64,000 nt of DNA, taken from Thelonectria olida (taxonomy: Eukaryota > Ascomycota > Sordariomycetes > Hypocreales > Nectriaceae). The notes beneath the pieces were generated by a model that was given only the letters and a program-made list of their open reading frames with translations, was not told where the DNA came from and did no database searches. The position numbers were made by a program, and so were the translations under genes. The stretch spans positions 1-64,000 of the forward strand of contig JAGPYM010000030.1 of the NCBI GenBank assembly GCA_020736575.1, in the 5' to 3' direction. This document shows positions 55,701 to 64,000 of this stretch, piece by piece (position 1 is the first letter of the stretch; each line of letters opens with the position of its first letter).

Positions 55701-57083
55701 AAGCGAAGTGGTTGGAAGATGTGTTTCTGGCAGTGCTGTCCGGGGCGGTGAAAACCTTCCATATGGGATGATCCTGGGCGTAAGCTGGCGAACGTGACAC
55801 AGCAAGCTTTAACGCGAGACAGTCCAGTTCATGTCCTTGAAATAATTCTGGATGCTCGGCCATGAAGTTGTCTTTTGTCTCCAATCGTTGTGTTCTCAGA
55901 CCTGCACGAATGAGGCTCATTATGACTGTGATGCCCAACTGCATGACTGCCACAGATGAGTGACAGGCTCTAAGACCCAAAAACTGGCATATGAAGCCAA
56001 TAATGGTTGTTACGACTGCAGTCCAAATCCAGAAAATGGTAAACGAGTCTTCAGTCGTGTCCTTCCATGAAGTGATGTATTTTCCGAGGGGTGATTCCGA
56101 GTCGGAGTACCCAAAAGAGTCGAAAATCTGATCACCTATGTTTTGGTTTCCTGGCTGAACCCAGTAGATGGTCGAGAAATCATCTCGGAGGTTCTTTGGC
56201 ATTTGCCTATGGTAGATGCGTTCCTTGGTTTTACTTTCGACGAGGTGGGCACACAAGGCCATTCCTAGGCTGAACAAGACCGTTCCAATGACGGTTAATG
56301 GAACCGCGTATTCATCTGGAGATTCCAAGTCAGATTCGAATAATTACTGAGCCCGAAGTCTCCAACCCGGGCACGAGTGAGGGATCACTTACCTTCCCGG
56401 CTGTTCCTCAGCCACTGGTAGTAGTACCTTGTGAGACTTGCCCATACCAAAACGAACCACTGCAACGTGACTCCCAGTGTAGCTGCAGCGATAAACCAAG
56501 CACGGTTACGTGGTTTAATCCCGATATTTAGAGAGAGATTTGGGTTTGGCGCGAAGCGTGGCGGTTTTTGCTTGACACTGCCCTTTTCGTTCGGCTCCGA
56601 GGACTTCTGGTGCAGCCCCGATTGAGTCCATTCCTCCTTTCCTCTCTCTGTCTTGATGTAGTCCTGGAATGAGTAGATGCCAGCCGACGGCTTGCTTCCG
56701 TCCTCTGAGTAGAATTTTTCTGAGGACACATCGTGTACAATCTCAAGGAGCTTCGGACGCCCAAAGACGCGTGCAATACCGCCATTGCTGTAGAGCTCAC
56801 ACACCTCGCGGCTTGTGGAAGAACACAGCTCAGCTTCCGCAGTGCCAGTTCCTTCTTGGGCTCTCCCAACGAACGCCCTAAGTGAGGGCGTTCCGCGTAC
56901 GCGGATTGCTGACACGACAGCGGTAATGACGCCCAGAGGAGCCGTCGCAAAGATGATTTTGTCCTCAATTGTTAGGCACTCGCTCAGGTATTGTTTCGTT
57001 GGAGATTCCCCAAACAGAGCAACAAGGGGAGCGAGATCCGTGGCGAGATTGTTTGAGAAGTCATCCCACCAGCTGCTAGCCAT
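52735..57083 (-). CDS. Large membrane-anchored ankyrin-repeat protein
   Basis: A 1423-residue protein with two minus-strand exons (57083-56393 and 56315-52735; intron of 77 nt, GTAAGT...CTCCAG). The N-terminal box QYLSECLTIEDKIIFATAPLG and EGTGTAEAELCSSTSREVCELY is a familiar conserved feature of a fungal family I cannot name. Hydrophobic segments lie near residues 43-60 (IIFATAPLGVITAVVSAI), 200-220 (AWFIAAATLGVTLQWFVLV), 238-260, 325-345 and 350-370, so it is probably membrane-bound. The C-terminal third (about 1050-1330) has ankyrin repeats such as GRSALSYALEHGDINTVRILL, GMTPLDWAIELGSVATLQVIL and GRTPLWWAAALGLETYTNKLL. A surface or vesicle receptor or self-recognition role is an inference only. 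Confidence 0.8.
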
Positions 57084-57484
57084 TGTGATTGTAATTGTTG
57101 AAAGAAGGGCATGTGGATGAGTGGATGAGAAATCAGCATTGGGGGCGCAGCCTTGGGTTTAAATAGAAGCTCCCAGCCTGAACAAAGTGGCTGGCCAACT
57201 GACCTGATGCGCCACTGGACATGCAGGTTACCGAAGCCCAACCACTGAGCGATTGGATTATCCTGCATGTTAAGCTGAAATGCCCAACCACAAGCCTTGG
57301 GCTGGGGCGCAGACCTCGAAATGCATGACTAGCTCCGGCTTTGGGCGCGTAGAGAGCCTGCAAGTAGGCCAATATCGTTGAATAGAGCAACATCTTAGTA
57401 CAGACAATTTATGAAAGAAATGGAACCTTTCCGCTTGGTACTACCATCGTCTTGTAAGGCGTAGTAATATCTATTAATCATTCA
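57084..57484. other. Promoter region of the large ankyrin gene
   Basis: A TATA-like TATTTAAA (minus) lies at 57158-57165, about 75 nt upstream of the ATG at 57083, similar in spacing to other TATA boxes here. No gene otherwise. Confidence 0.45.
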
Positions 57485-59646
57485 TCATACAGGTAACACA
57501 TGACACCCTAAAAGCTGATACACCTCTATCCAATCCAGTCTATCGGAGCCTGCGTGCTGCATCTGGTCCATCTTTTCCCAGATCATTTGCACAATTTCCC
57601 ATTGCTTACGTACGTTTGCAATCTTGTAATGTTCAACTCCTTCCCACCACTCTCTCCAAGTATCTCGGGCACCGTCGACAGCTTCGCAAGAAGCAATAAA
57701 AGCTGGCCAAGAAATGGGTGCCAGTATGCCCTCGATGTTGCGATGGGCATGGGCCTTGATCTCTTCGACAGCATGCATGTGCGCAGCCACGCCTAATACT
57801 TCTTGCACAATATCAGAAGCGGTGGCGCGCTGGATGCGTCGGTGGTAGTAGATAAGAGCAGCGAGGTGCCAGGCGCTAGCGTGGTGCGTGAAGATGGTCA
57901 ACATCAACTCGTCGTTTGCTGGAATTGATACAACGGGTTCAGATGCAAGAGTCCATGAGAGAAGCTTGTCGCCTAGTGCCTCGCAGGCCTCGAGTAGATC
58001 ATCGGGAACACGAGACTCTGGTTGGTTCTCAAACTGAGCCATCCACTCAGCAAGGCGACAAGTTTCTTGAATAGCTGCTGCAATAGACGGCGTGATGCCA
58101 TATATGAACTCACAGAAATTGCTTGGCCGGATGAGGTCGTCATCTGGTTGTACTTGGGCAACTAGAGATGACGAAGCCGGAGAAGATGAGGGCCGAAAAG
58201 CCGTGGTCCTGGCCAGAAGAGCCAAGAAAGCACTGATGTCGTTGAGCTGTCGAGTCGGGCGACTGACTATTCTCCACTGAGCTCGCGATTGCCGTAATTG
58301 CACGGCACCCTTGATATGAACTGCAATGTCATCATCTTCTCCCGACATGATCTACAAATAATAAGCAAATTAGACAGCGCATAACGAGAATGCAGTCGCA
58401 CTTACCCCGATAGTAATCAATGATAGGATAGCGATCATGAAGAGTTTGTAATCTGCGCCCGGGACCGAGGTATTCACAGCGAATTGTAAGAAATAATGAG
58501 CCTGGTGTCGATGCTTGGCACCGATCCTTTGATACCTGGTTTGGCTCCTGTCGCAGTTCCAAATATGATAGGCCGACGCCGACAGTAGAGAGTGATAGAG
58601 TGCTGTCTGAGCCATGGCCTTCGGTGTCTCGGGGTTCAGCAGAGGGGTTGACACCCCCTCGAGAGCAGTTGGAAGATATAAATGACGATAAGTGTTTTGT
58701 ACGTGCGATATAGGTTGAAGGAGGTCAGCCATGTGAATTCCGTAGTGGTGGATGAGCGAGTCGATTTCATTGTCGCCAGAGAGGCTTATTGAGAGGCTTT
58801 GTATCAGGGGGGAATTCATATCGGGTGTTTGAGGTGACGCAGATGATAACACCAATGCTTGGTCTGATATAATATCGCTTGAATCTGTAGTTGAACCGTG
58901 ATCTTGTGACGAGTCATTGTCCATCATTTCTTCAACCCGCTCAATCATTTCTGGATGCTGTGTCTGAAAAGGAGAGGCCGATGAGGCGTTGCGAATGACA
59001 AGGGGCCATTCAAAATCGCTCCCCAACAAGGCTGAAGGCGTAGGCTGGCTGTAGTAAGAACGAGGTGTATTGACAATAGTGTCTTGGGTAATATCCTGAG
59101 CCAGGCTCGCTTGCCTTGGCGATTCACGAGATGAGGCATCGTCGGGAGGTTCATCGAGACCGAACAGGGTGTGTGGTGTAGTCTCTTGGGGAAGCGATTC
59201 TGGATGAGTTGAAAAGAAAGAAAAGGGGCCTTGTCTGAACGGAAGCCCAGATTCGGCCTTGTTGTCGAGAGTATAAAGAAACTCATCAATTTCATCCATC
59301 CGATATTGATGGCCACCTCCTTCATCTATGTGATTGTCAGGTCCTCATTCCGCACTGTCCAAAGGGCTCTTATTTGCTTACCGAGCTTGATACTCCTGCG
59401 TCCTCTGCCCTTGGATGGAGAAGGCTCCGCAAATGGATCTGAGACCCATTGCAGCCTGATGTCGTAACCGCCACAGGTGATTCCTCTCTTTTCGCAGTTG
59501 CCGCAAGAAACCGGCTTCTCGTCGCACCTAATCTTGCGAGATTTGCAGGTCCAGCATCTGGCATGTTAGCGATATGAAATTCGGGCGATCAATCAGGAGT
59601 CGTACCCCGTAAACGTCATCGGCCGATTCCTTGCTTGAGGAGGCAT
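57485..59646 (-). CDS. Zn2Cys6 transcription factor
   Basis: A 667-residue regulator with four minus-strand exons: 59646-59606, 59557-59382, 59325-58406 and 58351-57485. Introns are 48, 56 and 54 nt. The first exon gives only MPPQARNRPMTFTG before the zinc cluster CWTCKSRKIRC and CGNCEKRGITC, Cys at 15, 18, 25, 32, 35 and 42 (C-x2-C-x6-C-x6-C-x2-C-x6-C). The first Cys codon follows the first intron. A Ser/Pro-rich middle is followed by the fungal TF-2 type domain (LLQPISHVQNTYRHLYLP, ALYHSLLSASAYHIWN). Neighbouring genes are unrelated in function, so its targets are unknown. Confidence 0.88.
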
Positions 59647-60428
59647 AATGGTGAGTGAGCCTCGACGATGAGCCGATGGTGCTCCCTCCAATCTTGCCAC
59701 ATTTACGTTCCAATATCCAGGTCCAAAATCGGCTGAAGACACGGCCCCAAGAGTTTCGATGAATTGATTACATGAGAGAGTGTTGACGTCTGGTGGAGTT
59801 CAATTAAGCTCTTATCATCAGATTTGAGGCCTGAGGCATCAATACCAACTGATCGGTTTTGGTCTAGGGTATGCTGCCTTTGATCGAGCCGAATCTTCAC
59901 TCACGCGCTGGACCACGGGGTATCAAAGACGGTGCCCCTGTGTCGCTCATGTTAAAGGGGAAGTTTGCTCGCGGGGCTGAAATGAACTGGACGCCTGAGG
60001 AGTTGCCTTTCCTGTACTTGTTGATGCATCGTTGGTACATGTGGCTTCTCAAAGCGATCAGAGATCATTGCGATCCTGATCCGAAGCGCATCTATGGCCC
60101 AGCCTGCATGCAACAGGAGAACGAGTTACCTTAGGTAGTGGTACATTCTCATAGCAAATGTGCGCCGTGATGGAGCCAAGCCAGACCCGAGCTTGCTGCA
60201 AGGCGCTGCGGAGGGTGCAAATGGCATGATACCCAGCGGCTCTGGAGAGATTGCCCTGAAGATCGCAGCGACGTATGGCTTGCACATGAAATTTAGCGAG
60301 GAGGGAGATAATTCAGATGAAGAAGGGAGGGATGCCGATTTCGAGGGAGTCTTGTCAGAGTTAGTGGAGGACCTAGACTAGGTAATTAAGTATATAGAGT
60401 AGCGGTTGATACTATCTGTCCGTTGACA
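59647..60428. other. Intergenic region with two weak open frames
   Basis: Frames 59871-60134 and 60160-60381 (plus) encode protein-like but unrecognised segments, including an acidic tail (DNSDEEGRDADFEGVLSELVEDLD). They lie in different frames with no adequate intron between them (only about 20 nt). Possibly a decayed gene. Confidence 0.3.
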
Positions 60429-61778
60429 TTATACACAAACAGGAAACTTTTCCAATGCGCACCAGTCTCGATACTCCTTGTCTCGATCGCCACCAACTTG
60501 ACAAAGAGCAGGCTGGACAACGAATTTCACCTTGGGTGAGTCCTCCCCGCCTCCCACAACCTTCATTGTATCCTCATCCAAGGGGAAGTCATGTCGCCCA
60601 GCATGCGGCCAGGAGAGGAAGTAAAACGCATCTTGCCCCCAGAACAATTGATCCAGTCGCACTGCTTCGTGGACGATGCGTTGTAGTGCACGCCGGAAGG
60701 CTGCCTGGGACGACTGATCATAGATCGGCGCGAGCATGTGATCTAGTGCCTTCACGACTTCATCGGTCCGAGGACTGGTCACTGAACCAAGTTGAGGGTT
60801 GGCGAGAGACATAATGTTCGTGGTTAGGGTTCGCCAGCGATGCCAAATCGCCATGTTGTCTTCCGATCGCGCGAGGTCGAGGTCGCGGTAAAACTCGCCA
60901 TCTGTCACACAACAGAGGTTAGGCAAACTCGGAAAGTTGAGACAAGGACGAAAACACGTACTCAGTTTAGACAGAGACGGGCCGAACTTCCCAGCCCATC
61001 GCACGGGTGACTCGCTCCCCGATTGCCCAAAGACAAGTCGGAGGAGAGTGTTCCAAATAATCGCCTCGGCTAAGTGACTGTTGTAGTCAACTTTTGTGAT
61101 CATTTCCATATATGATGGCGTGATCTCTTGGAGATCAGGTCCCTGTTTCTTTGCCCAATCTCTCAGTTTGTTCTGCTCGGTGTCATCGAACCGGAAGTGA
61201 TTCATGACTAGATTGCGGACGTCATATGTAAAGCCCTGCCACCTGTCTAAGATGTCGTTCCGCGAGCGATGCATGAGGGACCTGTCGGGTAGTTTGGTGG
61301 TTTTAGCCGCTGAATTGATTAATTGGGCACGGAGCTCCTCAATGTCTTGATGGGATTTCTCCAACTGCGCTTCGTAATGTTGTTCATCGCTTCGTAGCCT
61401 TTGTAAGTCTTCTCGTGCTTCTTTCAACCGTTCCTGTATGTACGACATCTGTCGCTGTATGTTGCGATGACTTTGATGTCGTCTATATGGATCGTTACGG
61501 TACGCGCCGTGCCGAGTGCTCGTGCCTATGTCCTCGAGTTCAATACCGTCTGTGTAAGTGGTGCCGTTGTTGCGCGTCCGTACTCGAACCATTCCTGGTT
61601 CCTGAAGCGGAGATCTCCTAGCGGAACCCGAAGTTGAAGTCGAAGAGCCAAAAAGCCTATTGAGCTTTCTCTTGACGCCCCGTTTGTGACTGAGCTTGTT
61701 GGAGATGGGCCGTAATATGCTCTTGACCGCTGACGCAACGGTTTCGAGGCAGCCCATCGTGAACCGTAGTGTGTCCAC
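60429..61778 (-). CDS. Coiled-coil protein of unknown function
   Basis: A protein of 429 residues after removal of an in-frame 60-nt intron (60902-60961; GTACGT...CTAACC...GACAG), which turns KLSTCFRP... into KLNGEFYRD; without splicing it would be 449. The N-terminus is basic (SNKLSHKRGVKRKLNRLFGSS). A strong coiled coil (about 115-165) includes ERLKEAREDLQRLRSDEQHYEAQ. The C-terminal half is a globular, unrecognised region. I cannot assign a domain. It precedes the GTPase gene in the same orientation but is not obviously co-transcribed. Confidence 0.6.
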   Translation of the reverse strand: MDTLRFTMGCLETVASAVKSILRPISNKLSHKRGVKRKLNRLFGSSTSTSGSARRSPLQEPGMVRVRTRNNGTTYTDGIELEDIGTSTRHGAYRNDPYRRHQSHRNIQRQMSYIQERLKEAREDLQRLRSDEQHYEAQLEKSHQDIEELRAQLINSAAKTTKLPDRSLMHRSRNDILDRWQGFTYDVRNLVMNHFRFDDTEQNKLRDWAKKQGPDLQEITPSYMEMITKVDYNSHLAEAIIWNTLLRLVFGQSGSESPVRWAGKFGPSLSKLSTCFRPCLNFPSLPNLCCVTDGEFYRDLDLARSEDNMAIWHRWRTLTTNIMSLANPQLGSVTSPRTDEVVKALDHMLAPIYDQSSQAAFRRALQRIVHEAVRLDQLFWGQDAFYFLSWPHAGRHDFPLDEDTMKVVGGGEDSPKVKFVVQPALCQVGGDRDKEYRDWCALEKFPVCV

Positions 61779-62984
61779 CTAGGGAGAGAATAGACAATGA
61801 GATAATAGTCTAGATGCGGGCCAGTGGCCGACAAACTACCCTCAGACCTGCTATGGCATTTGGTGTCCGGGCCTTGGAAGGGCCATAGGCCAAGGATCAG
61901 TCAAGACTGCCAGATGAATAGGGGATTCTCAAGCCAGTCTGATTGAAAGCGAAATGTGAGAAGGTAGGTAAGATGCATCCAGGGAAGCACTAGCAGAAGT
62001 GGAGTGAACAAGAAAGGATAGAGGGAGCCTGACAAAAGAATCTCAAGCTTGGAAGAGCGAGGACGGACAGAGGGTTGTGGTAGGGAGAGACTCCAGCGCA
62101 GGAGAAAGACTCACACGCGCAAACTAGACCAATTGCTTGTAAATTACAAACATTACGAAATGAAAACTGAAACGTTTCAAGCTTCATCTCCACAGTAGCT
62201 ACTAGGTGGTGTGGTGACGCGTAATTATTTCTGCGAAGCGTAGCCTTACTTCGTATTCACTCTCGAGACAGCCTGGGCTCAAACTTGTCCTACCCTCCGA
62301 CGGGCAAAGCTGAATGCTTCGGCCGGGAGCCTGACCGAATCAAGAAAACTTGAAAGTTCTAGACTCGGCCACTTCAAGAACTGTCCACTATTGGCTATTA
62401 CTAAATGCCTCTTGACGGGGAATCTAGGCGGGATTTCATGTATCTGTGGAGGGCTGCAGGGAGTGTCAGCGCATCGTCTCCAACTTGGTCAGCCCGTTGG
62501 CCGTTGGATACCACCCAAGACACATTTATTTCTATGTTTGCTGACTGCATGGCTCGCAGAAGCAATTCTAGACCTCGCAGCCTTTCCATCAAGTATTGGC
62601 TCAGACCCCACACAACATTTCCATGCTCATCTGGGGGTAAGCCCAGCTGACCAGCTGCAGAGCCGGAGAACGCGGAGATAAGATGGATGCGGCTGAAGGA
62701 TAATAACCAATACTGATGGCGCGCAGTAAATTCGACCCTATCATCTTATGCATCTGCAACTGCCCGTGTTGCCCAAAGCCCTTGAGTTGGTTAGCCGCCT
62801 CCAACCAACAGGTATGCAACGTGACCAAAAGGTATTGAAGCATTGATGAAGACGAATTAAAATCCCAGATTAGCGAGACCGGATAACACGGGAACAAAAC
62901 GCTTGGCAAAGTGAACTCGGTCAATTCCGCTCCTCGTTGCTGCTCTACCACCCTCTGTGATTTGGAACCCCTCTACCCACTCGA
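61779..62984. other. Intergenic region, 1.2 kb
   Basis: No supported gene; overlapping frames on both strands near 62391-62951 lack protein character. Confidence 0.4.
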
Positions 62985-64000
62985 TCAAAAACCCGTCGTC
63001 AGATGGACAACGAATACAGTCAAGTTAAGCATGGCGGACAGGATCGCGACTGCGCCCCCAAGAGCCTCGGCACCTCGAGCCTTCATCAACTCTCGGAGTT
63101 GCTGCCGGAAACCCGGCCCAGGCTTTGTCTCCATGTGGGCAATTGACGATTGGAATTTGGCCAGGATTTCGTCCACCCGAGCCTTCGTATCCTTGAGACG
63201 ACGTATCTCATCCTTGTTTTGCGGCACCTTCTTCCGTTCTTCCTCGATCTGACTCTCCAGTGCCATTGCCTCCTGTCTGTAGGTTCTCACATCCTCCTCA
63301 AGCTGGTGTAGAAGGTTCGTGCCTGCGCCTGTTTCGAGTACACTCAGCTCCTGATCAACAAGTTCTCTCTGAACATTGAGCACGACACTATCTTTTCCAG
63401 ATAGCTGGTAGACAAGAGAGAATGCCGAGCCTCGGGTACCGTCAAAAGGTGCGAGGAAGGCACCTTTCTGCACCATAGGCTCCCAGAAATCGTTAATGAG
63501 TTCTTGTTCCCTTCGCAGTGCCTCTACCTTGTCCTCGTCTCGTAGCTTGTTCCACATCGTTGTGACGAAAATGACATTTTGGAGTGCGTCATCTCCGACC
63601 AGAGATTTGAGGAGGCGCAGGTATTTCATCGAAGAGCCCGTCATCCGATTGTCGGAGATCTTGTGTAAATAGAGCACGCCTCGCAGGGGCATGCCTACAC
63701 TGTGCTGAGCCGCGAGAAACGAGGTGATTTCGGCCAAGACTTCCCCAGCGGGCTTCTCAGTGTCGTCAAAGCCAGGAGTGTCAACAACTGTGATAGTTCG
63801 TTCTTTTTCATCGTCGAGGAATATCCGAACCGCAGAACACTCGGAGGTCTCTGCAAAGGATGGAATTAGTGCCTTGAATGACTTTGAGAGGAAATCAATG
63901 GCTCCCCATCCATGGAAAATGTACCTGAATGAAGGGTATGACCTTCTACAGCGCTGCCCTGCTTCAGCTGGTTTAAGAAAAAACTTTTCCCAGCTCCTGT
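62985..64000 (-). CDS. P-loop GTPase, AIG1/septin-like, truncated at window edge
   Basis: The gene runs off the right edge; its N-terminus lies beyond 64000. Exons here are 64000-63925 and 63850-62985. The visible N-terminal part carries TGAGKSFFLNQL (P-loop, G1, Walker A), then after the intron DTPGFDDTEKP (G3) and a G4-like TTMWNKL in the position of T/NKxD. It continues with a region rich in coiled coil (EEDVRTYRQEAMALESQIEEERKKV) and ends with a basic amphipathic helix and the hydrophobic tail AILSAMLNLTVFVVHL. The family of fungal G-domain proteins that switch on GTP and may act in defence or membrane signalling is a reasonable guess. The G4 Asp is absent, so nucleotide choice is uncertain. 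Confidence 0.8.
   Translation of the reverse strand, partial: RSWEKFFLKPAEAGQRCRRSYPSFRYIFHGWGAIDFLSKSFKALIPSFAETSECSAVRIFLDDEKERTITVVDTPGFDDTEKPAGEVLAEITSFLAAQHSVGMPLRGVLYLHKISDNRMTGSSMKYLRLLKSLVGDDALQNVIFVTTMWNKLRDEDKVEALRREQELINDFWEPMVQKGAFLAPFDGTRGSAFSLVYQLSGKDSVVLNVQRELVDQELSVLETGAGTNLLHQLEEDVRTYRQEAMALESQIEEERKKVPQNKDEIRRLKDTKARVDEILAKFQSSIAHMETKPGPGFRQQLRELMKARGAEALGGAVAILSAMLNLTVFVVHLTTGF

Noticed and set aside
1..64000. tRNA, rRNA and CRISPR arrays
   Set aside because: No tRNA-like cloverleaf with GTTC-box, no rRNA-like segment and no regularly spaced repeats were found by eye.

Overview
The window is genomic DNA from a filamentous ascomycete. Genes are split by many short GT-AG introns (about 46-99 nt) with CTAAC/CTGAC-like branch sites. 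The families are typical of Pezizomycotina: Zn2Cys6 regulators, a LaeA-like methyltransferase, MFS pumps, PigL_N/ankyrin proteins and CPFY-type zinc-finger proteins. A Sordariomycete is likely (Hypocreales-like by feel), but the species cannot be fixed from sequence alone. I found no tRNA, rRNA or CRISPR. Exon models come from reading splice sites by eye. Most were checked by frame continuity, and the spliced lengths are multiples of three.

Layout. 0.9-8.0 kb: a GNAT acetyltransferase, a small secreted protein made of three Cys-rich repeats separated by Lys-Arg sites (2918-3283), and a PigL_N/coiled-coil/ankyrin protein. 9-26 kb: a metabolic block. It holds a Zn2Cys6 regulator diverging from an FAD monooxygenase, a Rieske/FAD reductase of AIFM3 type, a zinc alcohol dehydrogenase, a second FAD monooxygenase, a nine-exon sugar-type MFS transporter with a 10-nt exon, and a secreted YtcJ-like amidohydrolase. 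There is no polyketide synthase, NRPS or terpene synthase, so it looks more catabolic than biosynthetic. 27-36 kb: a secreted conserved protein, a decayed Tc1/mariner element with terminal inverted repeats and a TA duplication, and a DHA2 efflux pump divergent from a Zn2Cys6 regulator.

37-47.5 kb: three diverged members of one CPFY-type zinc-finger family. The middle one is cut by an intact-looking 3.06-kb hAT transposon (39829-42890) with a perfect 8-bp target duplication. Removing the element and one duplication copy restores one continuous reading frame of about 668 residues. The Tc1 copy carries many stops, whereas the hAT transposase is open throughout, which suggests a recent insertion.

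48-64 kb: a ten-exon LaeA-like methyltransferase, a DHA1 MFS pump, a large membrane-ankyrin protein, a Zn2Cys6 regulator, a coiled-coil protein of unknown function, and a P-loop GTPase cut by the window edge. The last group resembles the accessory regions where fungi keep NLR-like and self/non-self genes, but no NACHT or NB-ARC domain is visible.
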